DNA of 64,000 nucleotides from JBCDKH01 sp964388485 (GCA_964388485.1 CAYMAS010000003.1:62001-126000), one strand, 5' to 3'; positions 25,362 to 36,015 are shown, numbered from the stretch's first letter. The notes: generated from the letters alone by a model not told the origin. Made by a program: numbers and translations.

Positions 25362-26672
25362 ATGCACGTTATCAAGTTCGCACTGTCGCTCTGCCTGCTC
25401 GCCCTACTCGCTTCGCCGGCCATCGCACAGGAAAAAGCGTCGCCGGCCGACATTCGGCAGCTTCGGAGCCACACGATGGAGGCCAAAAGCCAGGCCGACC
25501 GGATGGTCTACTACGTCAACGAGTGGAAGAGCCTGGGCTCGCAGGTCGGCGACTCGCGGGTCCAGAAGTTCAACCAGACGGCCGAGAAGTTTGCGGCCGC
25601 GTTCCAGAAGGGCTCGCAGCTTGCCTCGACATTGCCGGGGACGGACGAAGGGGTGACGAAACTCGTCGATCAACTCAATGCGTCGCTCGAGGTCTACAAC
25701 AAGGCGATTAAAGACGCCACCGCGATGCTCGAGGGGGCGAAGAAAGCCGTCGAAGACGTCGGCGGGTTCGAGGCGATCCAGAACGACATGCAACGGCTCT
25801 CGGCAATCGCCGGCCAGTTCGCAGCCTTCGAACCAATCCTTCAACAAGATCCCGGTCGGGCGGCGAGATTGTTCGGCGAACTCGGGCCGGCCAACGAAGA
25901 GGTCGCTTCGTTCGAGAAGAAGTACGCCGACTTCCTCAAGCAGCAAAACGCCGACACCAACCGCATCCGCCGCGAGTTGAAGTCGGCCCGCGGGCAACTT
26001 GACAAGGTCCAGCAGGTCGCGGCCAAGTACGCCGACTCGGCGGTGACCCTCGCGAAGCAGCAGCTCGACGAGGCTCAGAAGATCATCGAGCTTGGACTGT
26101 CCCAGCGGAAGCCGGCCTTCTTCGGAGCTGACGGTGGCGTCACCCAGCAGGTGGGCATGGCAGAGGATCGCGTGAAGCTCGCGACGGCGATCAACCCGAC
26201 CGCGGCGATGCCGCTGGTCGAGCGACTGGGAGTCGTCAAGGCCCAAGCCCGGCAGGCCGGCGAGGCGCTCAAGGCGGAGATCATCGCCGCCAACAAGCCG
26301 CCGGCTGATCGCTACCAGGGTTCCGACGCGTCTGCGCTGAAGGAGCAGGCTAAAGCCGCCTGGCTCGCCGAGCACCCGGACGACGAAATCGTCCTCGTCA
26401 CGATCCCCACCGGCAACTGGAAGCGTGAGACGAAGTGGACCTGGTGGAACGACGCCTTCTACTTCACCGACCGCAGCGACCTCCAGGCCGCCGTCGTCTT
26501 TCGAGCCGAGGGCGAGAACGGCGAGCAGGAGCTGCACTGGTATCCCGTCGACATCACCAAAGATCATCAAACCGGCGACACGCTCAAGTTCAGCCCCTGG
26601 GCAACGGAGCCGCTCGACAAGCTGACCGTCCGTCGCCGCATGAGAGCTGGCGCGGTGCCGGGCGTGTCTTGA
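25362..26672 (+). CDS. Secreted coiled-coil protein of unknown function
   Basis: 436 residues from the ATG at 25362, which directly gives a signal peptide (FALSLCLLALLASPAIAQ). Residues ~30-330 are helical with Lys/Glu/Ala/Gln heptads and look like long coiled coils. The C-terminal ~100 residues are different: ETKWTWWNDAFYFTDRSDLQ and HWYPVDITKDH suggest a small globular beta domain. No family recognised. Its stop is directly followed by the start of the next gene (no gap), so they are probably co-translated. Confidence 0.75.
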   Translation: MHVIKFALSLCLLALLASPAIAQEKASPADIRQLRSHTMEAKSQADRMVYYVNEWKSLGSQVGDSRVQKFNQTAEKFAAAFQKGSQLASTLPGTDEGVTKLVDQLNASLEVYNKAIKDATAMLEGAKKAVEDVGGFEAIQNDMQRLSAIAGQFAAFEPILQQDPGRAARLFGELGPANEEVASFEKKYADFLKQQNADTNRIRRELKSARGQLDKVQQVAAKYADSAVTLAKQQLDEAQKIIELGLSQRKPAFFGADGGVTQQVGMAEDRVKLATAINPTAAMPLVERLGVVKAQARQAGEALKAEIIAANKPPADRYQGSDASALKEQAKAAWLAEHPDDEIVLVTIPTGNWKRETKWTWWNDAFYFTDRSDLQAAVVFRAEGENGEQELHWYPVDITKDHQTGDTLKFSPWATEPLDKLTVRRRMRAGAVPGVS

Positions 26673-27464
26673 ATGGCGTACGTTGGTGGCATGCCCGCCG
26701 ACGCATACGCCGACATCGAGAAGTTCGTCCTTGCCAGCGACCTCGACGGGACGCTCATCGATCATGCCATTCGCTCGACCGAGCGTGACCCGAAGCTCGA
26801 CGACTTCGCCCGCCGACTCGAAGGTGCGGGCAGCCGGCTCAAGCTTTGGTTCAACTCGTCGCGGCCGGTGGCGTCGCAGTTGGAGTCACTGAAGCTCGTC
26901 CAGGACCTGCCACGGCCTCAGTACCACATCGGCGCGATGGGTACGCAAGTTGCCGACGGCAACGGCGAGCTCATCGACGCATACGGCCACGAGCAGTTCG
27001 GCGACTGGTCACGTGAATCGGTCATGGAGGTCTGTCTCGAGCAGTTCAAGCTCGTGCCGCACGCTGATGACATGCAGACGCGTTACAAGGCCAGCTTCGA
27101 TCTTCCGGATCCGAGCCTCGCGATGGCGATTGAGGGTGAGCTTCAGGGCAAGGGCGTTGCGTGCAAGCTCGTCGTCTCCAGCGGCAAGGACCTGGACGTG
27201 CTGCCCAGCGGCGCGGGCAAGGCGGCGGCGATTCGGTGGCTCGTCTCGCGCGAGTGCATGGCCGGCGAGAGCATCATCGTCAGCGGCGACAGTGCCAATG
27301 ACCTGGACATGTTCGAGACGCCATTCCGTGGCATCGTCGTCGCGAACGGGCACGACGAGCTCAAGCGGCAAGCGCCGCAGCGGGCAGCCGACTGCTTCCT
27401 CGCCACCCAGCCCGTTGCCGCCGGGGTGGTCGAGGGCTTGATCCACTACGGTGTCTTCGCCTAA
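26673..27464 (+). CDS. HAD-superfamily sugar phosphatase, sucrose-6F-phosphate phosphohydrolase-like
   Basis: 263 residues from the ATG at 26673 (a second ATG at 26691 is possible). HAD motif I LASDLDGTLID, motif II-like FNSSRP, the conserved Lys in LPSGAGKAAAIRWL, and motif IV VSGDSANDLDMF. The cap and overall order match the sucrose-/mannosyl-phosphate phosphatase (Cof-type IIB) group. It probably removes phosphate from a disaccharide- or sugar-phosphate in the cytoplasm. No sucrose-phosphate synthase is nearby, so the substrate is uncertain. Confidence 0.8.
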   Translation: MAYVGGMPADAYADIEKFVLASDLDGTLIDHAIRSTERDPKLDDFARRLEGAGSRLKLWFNSSRPVASQLESLKLVQDLPRPQYHIGAMGTQVADGNGELIDAYGHEQFGDWSRESVMEVCLEQFKLVPHADDMQTRYKASFDLPDPSLAMAIEGELQGKGVACKLVVSSGKDLDVLPSGAGKAAAIRWLVSRECMAGESIIVSGDSANDLDMFETPFRGIVVANGHDELKRQAPQRAADCFLATQPVAAGVVEGLIHYGVFA

Positions 27465-27469
27465 GCGAC

Positions 27470-28342
27470 ATGATCGTCGACGTCCACACCCACGTCTGGC
27501 AGACGCCCGACCAACTCGGTCAGGCGGATTTAGGCGATCCGTCGGCCGAGTCAGCCCGTCGTGGCGGTCGCGGCAGGGTGGTCATCCGTCGCACGCCGCT
27601 GGCCGATCCCGAGACGCATTGGCAGGCAAGCTTACCGGCGGATCATGCGATCGTCCTCGGCTTCAAGAGTCGGCTGCTGCGGGCGGAGGTGCCCAACGAC
27701 TACGTCGCCACCTACGTGCGTCGGCACCCAGACAAGCTCATCGGCTTCGCGGGCATCGATCCGACGAGTCGGCGGTGCCAGGAGGATCTGGCTCGATCCG
27801 CAGAGGAACTGGGGCTTCGCGGCATCGTCTTGAGTCCCGGCAAGCAGGGATTCCATCCGGCAGACACGCGGGCGATGGAGGTTTACGCCGAGGCAGAGCG
27901 GCGGCAGATGCCGATTCTTTTTCATAGCGGCGGACATCTCTCGGAAGCCAGTCGGCTCGAGTTCGCCCGGCCGGCACTGCTGGACGAAGTCGCACGGGCG
28001 TTTCCAAAGCTCCGCATCGTCATCTCGCAGATGGGCCACCCGTTCTACGAGGAGACATCCGTGCTCTTGGCGAAACACCCGCGGCTCTATGCCGACGTCG
28101 GCGGCGTGACGCGGCGGCCTTGGCAGGCGTACAACGCACTCATCTTCGCCCACGAGCACGGCGTGATGCCCAAGCTCCTTTTCGCCAGCGACTTCCCCTA
28201 CGGCAACGCGGCGGACACGATCGAAGCGCTCTACAGCATCAATCACATCAGCCAAGGCTCGAACCTGCCGACTGTGCCGCGCGGGGCTCTGCGAGAGATC
28301 ATCGAACGCGATTCGCTGGCGCTCCTAAGCCTTACGTCGTGA
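27470..28342 (+). CDS. Amidohydrolase family protein (amidohydrolase 2 type)
   Basis: 290 residues. A TIM-barrel metal hydrolase: VDVHTHVW at the N-terminus supplies the HxH metal site, ILFHSGGH the third His, ISQMGHPFYEE the fourth, and LFASDFPYGNAADTIE the catalytic Asp. This group includes decarboxylases and lactone hydrolases, so the substrate cannot be named. It is 5 bp after the HAD gene and overlaps the next gene by 4 bp. Confidence 0.85.
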   Translation: MIVDVHTHVWQTPDQLGQADLGDPSAESARRGGRGRVVIRRTPLADPETHWQASLPADHAIVLGFKSRLLRAEVPNDYVATYVRRHPDKLIGFAGIDPTSRRCQEDLARSAEELGLRGIVLSPGKQGFHPADTRAMEVYAEAERRQMPILFHSGGHLSEASRLEFARPALLDEVARAFPKLRIVISQMGHPFYEETSVLLAKHPRLYADVGGVTRRPWQAYNALIFAHEHGVMPKLLFASDFPYGNAADTIEALYSINHISQGSNLPTVPRGALREIIERDSLALLSLTS

Positions 28343-28776
28343 GTGCCAAAGAAGTCGACTTGAAGCAGGTCCGTCAGATCGTCTGCGACCCGCCCGTGCC
28401 GCGGTCGCTGAAGAAGGCGCAGCCGGTGTTCGTCCAGACGATCGAGGTTCGCGACGGCACGTCGGGCCTCGGCGAATTGACGTGGACGCATCTGCCGGGC
28501 CAGGTCGGTGTCTACCAGTTGTTGCACGTCGAAGTCGTCAAGAAGCACCGCCGGGCCGGCTTCGGTGCCACGTTGCTGGACACCGCTTTCATCGAGATCG
28601 GCCGCCACGCACGAGTCGCCGGCGAAGCGGCGAGGCGTCTGGTGGTCCTGGTGAATCAGCCCGACGTCATCCTGCGAGCCTGGCTCGCCCAGAAGGGCGG
28701 GTTCGTGCACGTCCACACGCTGGAGAACGTCGACATCAACGACGACGTCATGGTCATGCAGCGGACCTTTGACTGA
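28339..28776 (+). CDS. GNAT family N-acetyltransferase-like protein
   Basis: 145 residues from a GTG whose last bases are the TGA stop of the amidohydrolase gene (GTGA overlap), which fixes the start. The middle matches a GNAT acetyl-CoA binding fold: LLHVEVVKKHRRAGFGATLL with the R/K-xxGxG pattern. The C-terminus VVLVNQPDVILRAWLAQKGG fits motif B. It may act on a small molecule or a protein N-terminus. Confidence 0.75.
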   Translation: MSAKEVDLKQVRQIVCDPPVPRSLKKAQPVFVQTIEVRDGTSGLGELTWTHLPGQVGVYQLLHVEVVKKHRRAGFGATLLDTAFIEIGRHARVAGEAARRLVVLVNQPDVILRAWLAQKGGFVHVHTLENVDINDDVMVMQRTFD

Positions 28777-28907
28777 AGCACCATGTTTATCGATGCGTTG
28801 GAGCCAAAGTAGCTTGCGTCATCAAAGATTCACCTGCTGCTGATCACCCACGAGGACGTGATGGGTTCTCAGTCGACCTTCGACTGGATCCCGCTTCTAC
28901 ATCCGAC

Positions 28908-28933
28908 CGGAGCGGCGTCGCTTGCGACGCGTT
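28908..28933. repeat. Solo exact arm of the CGGAGCGGCGTCGCTTGCGA repeat
   Basis: 26 bases identical to the left arm at 8109-8134. It lies in the 212-base gap between the GNAT gene and pyrF. No second arm or other feature is seen in that gap. Confidence 0.9.
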
Positions 28934-28988
28934 GGAGCGAACCCCATGCACCCATCGTAAAAGAGCAGTATTAATCCGCTCAACTCCT

Positions 28989-29852
28989 TCAACCCACGAC
29001 CCGATGCAGGTCTTCCTTCATCGCGACTACTGCGGCTTCGACGTCAGCCTGCCAACGGTTACCCGACGCTTCCGGATAGAGCACACTGCGACTCGCACTG
29101 ACTATCGCTCCCGCCGTTCCCTCGGCAAAAGCAGCTCGGGCAGTCTCTGCCGTGCCACCTTGAGCGCCGTAGCCCGGCAGCAGAAGGACGCTGTTCGGCA
29201 GCCGCCTTCGCAGCGAGACCATCGTCTCCGGCTGCGTCGCACCCACCACCGCACCGAGCAGGCTCACGCCGCCGGTCAGGTGCTCCGCTGCAATTGGCGA
29301 AAGCGCATCGGCCAGGTGCTCGCTCCACGTCTTGCCGCCGACGTCGATGTCCTGGAGCTGCGTGCTATCGGGATTGCTCGTGCGGACCAGGACGAAGAGC
29401 CCCTTGCCGTTGCGGGCGGCGGCGTTGATGAACGGCCGAATCGTCTCGGGGCCGAGCATCGGGTTGACTGTCAGCGCGTCAGCCGTCGCGCGATCGGCAT
29501 CGGGATGCGGGTCGAGATGACCTGCGGCGTAGGCGGCGCTGGTGGGGCCGATGTCGCCACGTTTGGCGTCGCCGATGACGAGCAGGCCGCGTTCCTTGGC
29601 GGCTTGGATGAGTTGGAAGTACAGGTCGACGCCGCGCGCGCGGAAGGCCTCGAAGTAGGCCGACTGCAGCTTCACACACGCCGCGTGCTCTGCGACGGCA
29701 TCGAGGACGCCTAGGCAGAACGTGCGGATGGCCGTCACTGTGTCCGCCTCACGGACCGCCGCTGGCAGCCGCTCGGGCATCGGATCGAGCCCGACGCAGA
29801 CGCGGCTCTTCTTGGCCCGGACGGCATCGAGGAGGTCGTTCGCGAAGGGCAC
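28989..29852 (-). CDS. pyrF: Orotidine 5'-phosphate decarboxylase (subfamily 2)
   Basis: 287 residues, the longer type-2 form. RVCVGLDPMPERLP near the N-terminus, the catalytic LVIGDAKRGDIGPTSAAYAA with the Asp/Lys/Asp tetrad, and the phosphate loop LLPGYGAQGGT. It converts OMP to UMP, the last step of pyrimidine synthesis. It lies upstream of no co-directional gene; a hairpin repeat separates it from the prolyl oligopeptidase gene. Confidence 0.95.
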   Translation of the reverse strand: MPFANDLLDAVRAKKSRVCVGLDPMPERLPAAVREADTVTAIRTFCLGVLDAVAEHAACVKLQSAYFEAFRARGVDLYFQLIQAAKERGLLVIGDAKRGDIGPTSAAYAAGHLDPHPDADRATADALTVNPMLGPETIRPFINAAARNGKGLFVLVRTSNPDSTQLQDIDVGGKTWSEHLADALSPIAAEHLTGGVSLLGAVVGATQPETMVSLRRRLPNSVLLLPGYGAQGGTAETARAAFAEGTAGAIVSASRSVLYPEASGNRWQADVEAAVVAMKEDLHRVVG

Positions 29853-29860
29853 GCCTCAAC

Positions 29861-29922
29861 GTAGGGTGGGCCCTGGCCCACCATCTGGTTTATGGCTTCC
29901 CGGAGGTGGGCTGAAGCCCACC

Positions 29923-29926
<4 letters not shown>
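29861..29926. repeat. Paired-hairpin intergenic repeat, GTAGGGTGGGC family (copy 3, hybrid)
   Basis: Left arm 29861-29882 is of the GGGCCCTGGCCC type (as in copy 2), while the right arm 29905-29926 is of the GGGCTGAAGCCC type (as in copy 1). The element is therefore a mosaic of two arm subtypes. Its right edge contains the TAG stop of the prolyl oligopeptidase gene (29923-29925). Confidence 0.92.
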
Positions 29927-32085
<2,159 letters not shown>

Positions 32086-32187
32086 AGCCCGACGCTACGC
32101 CCACGCGTCGATGACCGGTCGCGTGGACGATCTGACCGTGTTGAACGAGCACCTGCCGCAACCCGCCTCGGACACTGATCGGCAATA

Positions 32188-32260
32188 TGGACCCGACAGG
32201 TCTCGAACCTGCAACCTCCTGCATGCAAGGCAGGTGCTCTCCCAGTTGAGCTACGGGCCC
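32188..32260 (-). tRNA. tRNA-Ala (anticodon TGC)
   Basis: 73 bases including the discriminator A. The acceptor stem GGGCCCG/CGGGTCC contains the G3-U70 wobble pair that identifies alanine tRNA. The D-arm GCTCAACTGGGAGAGC, anticodon loop CTTGCATG and T-arm GGTTCGAGACC fold normally. CCA is not encoded directly after it. Confidence 0.97.
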
Positions 32261-32317
32261 GGGAGCGGCGACAGCATAGTCATGTCACCCCTGGCCGGCT
32301 TCGGCAGCGATCTTCGG

Positions 32318-32355
32318 CTTTGGCAGAATCGTGCGTCTTTGGCAGAAGTGTGCGA
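32318..32355. promoter_or_regulatory. Two 19-base tandem direct repeats upstream of the N-hydroxylase-like operon
   Basis: CTTTGGCAGAATCGTGCGT (32318-32336) is followed directly by a copy matching at 16 of 19 positions (32337-32355). It ends 89 bases before the ATG at 32445. Spacing of about two helical turns would suit a tandem operator. The function is inferred from position only. Confidence 0.4.
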
Positions 32356-32444
32356 AAGCGCAGAAAAGCCGTCCCGCGCGCGCTGGCGCGGCAGCGACTT
32401 TGCTCCATGGGCGTTCCACCGCTTCGCGCTTTACCCACGACTGC

Positions 32445-33296
32445 ATGTCCAGCCCCGCCACCGCGACTCCTGTCGCCAATCCGTTCGCCTCCGATGCTGG
32501 CGGCTTCTACAAGCCCGCTAATCGCGGCGTCGACCGCCTCGCCGGGGGCGATGATCGGGCTCTGGACCTCCGCGCCGCCGCCACACATGGGGCTCTGCAG
32601 GCACTGATCGGTGACAGCCAGTACCCGTGCGTCGGTGCCAAAAGCGCCTTCAACAACGGCTCGTATCGCCTCGGCCTGTACGGCACCCTCGGCAGCCATG
32701 ACGCGACGCGTGGGTTGGCCCGCGACTTGTTCGACTTTCGCCACAGGCTCGATTCGATCGACGGCCGGTTCGCGACGTTCGTCAGCGTCTTCGATGGGCC
32801 GCTGGAGCTGAGCGAAGCGGAGTTCGAGCGTCGCCTCTGGCAGCAGTTGCAGGCGTTGCACTTCGAGGACGCACCGCTGCACGATTGGGACAGCGACGTC
32901 AGCAGCGACCCGGACGATCCGCACTTCTCGTTCAGCTTCGCAGGCAGGGCCTTCTTCATCGTCGGCCTGCATCCGCGGGCCAGCCGCATCGCCCGCCGCT
33001 TCCCGTGGCCGACCATCGTCTTCAACGCTCACGACCAGTTCGAGCGACTTCGCGAAGAGGGCAAAATGGAGCGGATGAAAACCATCATCCGACAGAAAGA
33101 CCTCGAACTTCAAGGCACCGAGAACCCGGTCCTCCGCGATCACGGCGACGAGAGCGAAGCCCGGCAGTACAGTGGCAGAGCGGTCGAAGACGACTGGCAG
33201 CCGCCCTTCGTGTCGGTGTCCGAAAACCAGCCGGCGAGCAAGTGCCCGTTCCACCGCCTCTTCGGCAGAAACCATAAGAAGGCGAGCCGGTCGTGA
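32445..33296 (+). CDS. YqcI/YcgG family protein, GntA/DcsA-like heme-dependent N-hydroxylase candidate
   Basis: 283 residues from the ATG at 32445. Family motifs: PCVGAKSAFNNGSYRLGLYG at 61-80, FSFSFAGRAFFIVGLHPRAS at 161-180, RRFPWPTIVFNAHDQFE at 184-200, NPVLRDHGDESEARQYSGR at 227-245 and WQPPF at 251-255. Members of this family include GntA (guanitoxin pathway) and, as I recall, DcsA (D-cycloserine pathway), which hydroxylate guanidino nitrogens with heme. H176 and H196 are candidate heme ligands. The GTGA overlap with the next gene, a DUF1989 protein, indicates a joint role, likely in oxidation of a guanidine- or amine-containing compound. The substrate is unknown. Confidence 0.82.
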   Translation: MSSPATATPVANPFASDAGGFYKPANRGVDRLAGGDDRALDLRAAATHGALQALIGDSQYPCVGAKSAFNNGSYRLGLYGTLGSHDATRGLARDLFDFRHRLDSIDGRFATFVSVFDGPLELSEAEFERRLWQQLQALHFEDAPLHDWDSDVSSDPDDPHFSFSFAGRAFFIVGLHPRASRIARRFPWPTIVFNAHDQFERLREEGKMERMKTIIRQKDLELQGTENPVLRDHGDESEARQYSGRAVEDDWQPPFVSVSENQPASKCPFHRLFGRNHKKASRS

Positions 33297-33928
33297 ACGT
33301 CCAGACCCATCGCATTCCCCCCGCCAGCGGCCGAGCTTTCATTCTGAAGAAGGACCAGACGCTCCGCGTCATCGATCCGCTTGGCGGCCAGGTGGCGGAC
33401 CTGCTGACCTTCGCCCTCGACGGTGAGACGATCACCGGCGAAGTACTCAGCGGCGGCCGAAGCATCGACTACGGCAACAAGCTCTACATGACGAAGGGCG
33501 ACCTGCTCTACAGCAACCGCAGCCGGCCGATGCTGGAAATTACCCGCGACGACTGCACGGCCGGAGGTGGGCGGCACGACTTCACGCTAACGCCTTGCTC
33601 GCCGGAGATGTACGTCAAGCTCTACGACGATGACGGCACGCACCCGTCGTGCTTTGCCAACCTCCGTGACCACCTTGCCGCCTTCGGCGTTGAGAGCGAC
33701 CAGATCCCGACGACGTTCAACGTCTTCATGAACGTTACCTTCGCCCCCGCCGACGCTCCCGTGCCTGGCGAGATCACCATCGGCCCGCCGCTGTCGAAGG
33801 CGGGGGACGTGATCGAGTTCAAGGCCCACATGGACCTCGCTGTCGGCCTGACGAGCTGCCCGAGCGAGGGGACGAACCACGTCGACGACGCGAGCGAGTT
33901 GAAGCCGATCGACTATGAGATCATCTGA
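33293..33928 (+). CDS. DUF1989 / urea carboxylase-associated family protein
   Basis: 211 residues; GTG start overlapping the upstream stop by 4 bases. Clear family features: QTLRVIDPLGGQVADLLTFA, LYSNRSRPMLEITRDDC, CSPEMY, CFANLRDHL, TFNVFMNVTF and the end motif DLAVGLTSCPSEGTNH. Conserved Cys, His and Asp residues suggest a metal or catalytic site. Relatives accompany urea or carboxyguanidine metabolism; some act as deiminase subunits. Here it is paired with the YqcI/YcgG protein, with no urea carboxylase nearby. It probably acts on the N-oxidised or guanidino product. Confidence 0.85.
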   Translation: MNVQTHRIPPASGRAFILKKDQTLRVIDPLGGQVADLLTFALDGETITGEVLSGGRSIDYGNKLYMTKGDLLYSNRSRPMLEITRDDCTAGGGRHDFTLTPCSPEMYVKLYDDDGTHPSCFANLRDHLAAFGVESDQIPTTFNVFMNVTFAPADAPVPGEITIGPPLSKAGDVIEFKAHMDLAVGLTSCPSEGTNHVDDASELKPIDYEII

Positions 33929-33989
33929 ATGCTCTCGCTTATTTCTGAGTCTGTCCGGGAAGTGTTCGCACGCCTAGCGTCTCGCCTAG

Positions 33990-34550
33990 ATGGAGTCGAT
34001 TGAGCCGACAGATGTCGCTGAGCCAAGTAGTCAGCGGACGACAAGCGACACCCTGATCGATCATGCTGCTCGTATGTGGGACGCTGAGCGGGAGAACGCG
34101 GAGCGTATCTCGCAGAAGTACCAGCTAGTTTCTGCTGGCGTCTTCGCGCTGCTCGGCTTGGGCCTGTTCAGCTTCGAGTGGATGTACCAAGAGCCGAGCG
34201 AGCCGCTGATGTGGCGTTGGGCTATCGCGGTCACGCACTTGCTCCTGATTGCTGCTGTCATCTGCTACGCGTTATCCCTCGGCATCATCTACTTGGCTCC
34301 AGCTGCCAGACGCGGTACGGCAACCAGTCAACTTGAACCCTGGCGGGAGAAGGATTGGAAGGGCAAGTCGGTTCGTCTTGTCATTCAAAATAGGACACTT
34401 GCGGCTTATACTGATCTGCGGGACCGTAATCGGACCCATTGGACCCGGTACAAGAGAGCCCAGCGATGGTTGTCGGGAGGCCTGTTCTTGACGTTTCTGG
34501 CCATTCTTCTCTACCTGAATGCGGTCGGATGGGGTAGACTCTGGTTGTAA
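33990..34550 (+). CDS. Small membrane protein with three hydrophobic segments
   Basis: 186 residues in DNA of visibly lower GC than the flanks. After a soluble N-terminus with RENAERISQKYQ come membrane segments near VSAGVFALLGLGLF, HLLLIAAVICYALSLGIIYL and GGLFLTFLAILLYL; a basic helix (YTDLRDRNRTHWTRYKRAQR) links the last two. The layout is reminiscent of SLATT-like membrane effectors, but I do not recognise a family and this is only a resemblance. It is followed by a 69-residue gene 40 bp away. Confidence 0.6.
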   Translation: MESIEPTDVAEPSSQRTTSDTLIDHAARMWDAERENAERISQKYQLVSAGVFALLGLGLFSFEWMYQEPSEPLMWRWAIAVTHLLLIAAVICYALSLGIIYLAPAARRGTATSQLEPWREKDWKGKSVRLVIQNRTLAAYTDLRDRNRTHWTRYKRAQRWLSGGLFLTFLAILLYLNAVGWGRLWL

Positions 34551-34590
34551 GCGATGCCTTTGGGGCCGACGCAAACAAAAGGAAAGCGGG

Positions 34591-34800
34591 ATGGACGAAG
34601 AGACTCTAAAAGTTCTAGAGAAAGCTGAGCGACGTTCGAAAAGGAGCAGTCGAAAGATCAAGTGCATCAAGGCAGGTCCGGATCCAGTCGGGTGGCTGTT
34701 GCGCAAGATACTGTCGCCCATGTACCCTGATCTCCGGGAGCAGCCAACCGCAGCCCCATTGAATCCTGATCAGGACGCTAGCAAAGTCGCAGCAGCTTGA
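34591..34800 (+). CDS. Small basic hypothetical protein
   Basis: 69 residues, ATG at 34591 preceded by an AGGAAAG ribosome-binding site. The first half is strongly basic (KAERRSKRSSRKIKCIK), then GPDPVGWLLRKILSPMYPDL and a polar tail. It follows the small membrane protein on the same strand in the same AT-richer segment. No family recognised. Confidence 0.55.
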   Translation: MDEETLKVLEKAERRSKRSSRKIKCIKAGPDPVGWLLRKILSPMYPDLREQPTAAPLNPDQDASKVAAA

Positions 34801-34806
34801 TTCGGC

Positions 34807-35925
34807 CTATAACACCTCCGCCGCCTTCGGGTAGCTGCCGAGGACCGTCAGCTGCAGGCAATGCTCCCGCGCTGCGGAGAGGGCGGCGGTGACCGTCGGG
34901 TCATCGACGTGGCCCTGGGCGTCGACGAAGAAGACGTACTCCCAATTCGTCCGGCCGCTGGGCCGCTTTTCGATGTCCGTCAGATTAACGCCGTTCTCGC
35001 GAAAGGCGTCGAGGACGGCGGCCAGCGCACCGGGCTTGTTGGCGGTGGTGAACAGGACGCCCGTCTTGTCCTCGCCGGTCGGCTTGCTCGGGTCGCGGCC
35101 GATGACCCAAAAACGCGTGACGTTGTCCGGATTGTCTTCGATGTTCTCGAAGAGCACCGGCACGTCGTAAGTCTCGCTAGCCAGACGACTGCCGATGGCG
35201 GCGACGGTTGAATCGGCCGCGGCACGCTCGGCGGCGGCACTCGTGCTCGCCGCCGGCACCACGTCCCGGCCCCGCGCGACGTTCGATAACCACTCCCGGC
35301 ACTGCGCCAAAACTTCAGGCTTCGTCGTGATCGTCTTGACGTCTTCCCAAGGCCCGCTCGCCAGAACACAGTGATGGATGGTGATGAGCACTTCCGCACA
35401 TACTCGGGCCGACGGATGGTCAAGGAAGGCGTCGAGCGTGTCGATCACGCCGCCGTGCGACGAGTTCTCGACCGGCACAAGGCCGCAGTCGGCGTGGTTT
35501 CGGCTGACGCTGCTGAAGACGCCATCGATGTCACCGGCGGGCACGTAGACGACGCTGCTGCCGAACTTGCCGAGGGCGGCCGCGTGGCTGAACGAGCCGC
35601 TGGGTCCGAGAAAGCTGACACGCAGCGGCTTCTGCAAGCCGATGCTGCCGGACATGATCTCCCGCCAAATCGCCTCGAGCGTCCGGTCCGGCAGGGGCCC
35701 AGCGTTGAGGCCGCGGATCTTGTCGAGCACCGCCTTCTCCCGACTCGGCACATAAAATGACGCCGCCTCGCCACTGCCGCCGGCCGCGTCCCGCTTGGCC
35801 CGGCCAATCTCGACAGCGACACGGGCCCGCTCGTTGAGCAGGTCGACCAGATTCTGATCCAGCTCGTCAATGCGGCCGCGAAGCGGCGTGAGTCGTGCTT
35901 CGAGCGGCTCGTCGGCGTCGGACAT
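34807..35925 (-). CDS. pheA: Chorismate mutase/prephenate dehydratase (P-protein)
   Basis: 372 residues with three domains: chorismate mutase at ~10-90 (RIDELDQNLVDLLNERARVA), prephenate dehydratase at ~103-275 (VSFLGPSGSFSHAAALGKFG, ENSSHGGVIDTL, NVTRFWVIG) and a C-terminal ACT regulatory domain (VLFTTANKPGALAAVLDAF). The regulatory ESRP motif reads EKRP. It makes phenylpyruvate from chorismate and is normally inhibited by phenylalanine. Confidence 0.95.
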   Translation of the reverse strand: MSDADEPLEARLTPLRGRIDELDQNLVDLLNERARVAVEIGRAKRDAAGGSGEAASFYVPSREKAVLDKIRGLNAGPLPDRTLEAIWREIMSGSIGLQKPLRVSFLGPSGSFSHAAALGKFGSSVVYVPAGDIDGVFSSVSRNHADCGLVPVENSSHGGVIDTLDAFLDHPSARVCAEVLITIHHCVLASGPWEDVKTITTKPEVLAQCREWLSNVARGRDVVPAASTSAAAERAAADSTVAAIGSRLASETYDVPVLFENIEDNPDNVTRFWVIGRDPSKPTGEDKTGVLFTTANKPGALAAVLDAFRENGVNLTDIEKRPSGRTNWEYVFFVDAQGHVDDPTVTAALSAAREHCLQLTVLGSYPKAAEVL

Positions 35926-36015
35926 CTTTCACACTATCGACTACTTCGACTGACCGGTTGCTGCCGACGCTCGACTTCAGTCGCCTTGGGATCAGGTCGA
36001 TGCTGCTCGTACGCG

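Noticed and set aside
25404..26765. 453-codon minus-strand frame opposite the secreted coiled-coil protein
   Set aside because: The plus-strand gene has a signal peptide and a start directly after the operon neighbour; the opposite frame is GC-driven and has no export or catalytic signal.
21361..28776. A canonical cdaA-cdaR-glmM operon
   Set aside because: The third gene is a PEP-CTERM protein followed by ftsY; no glmM is seen in the window.
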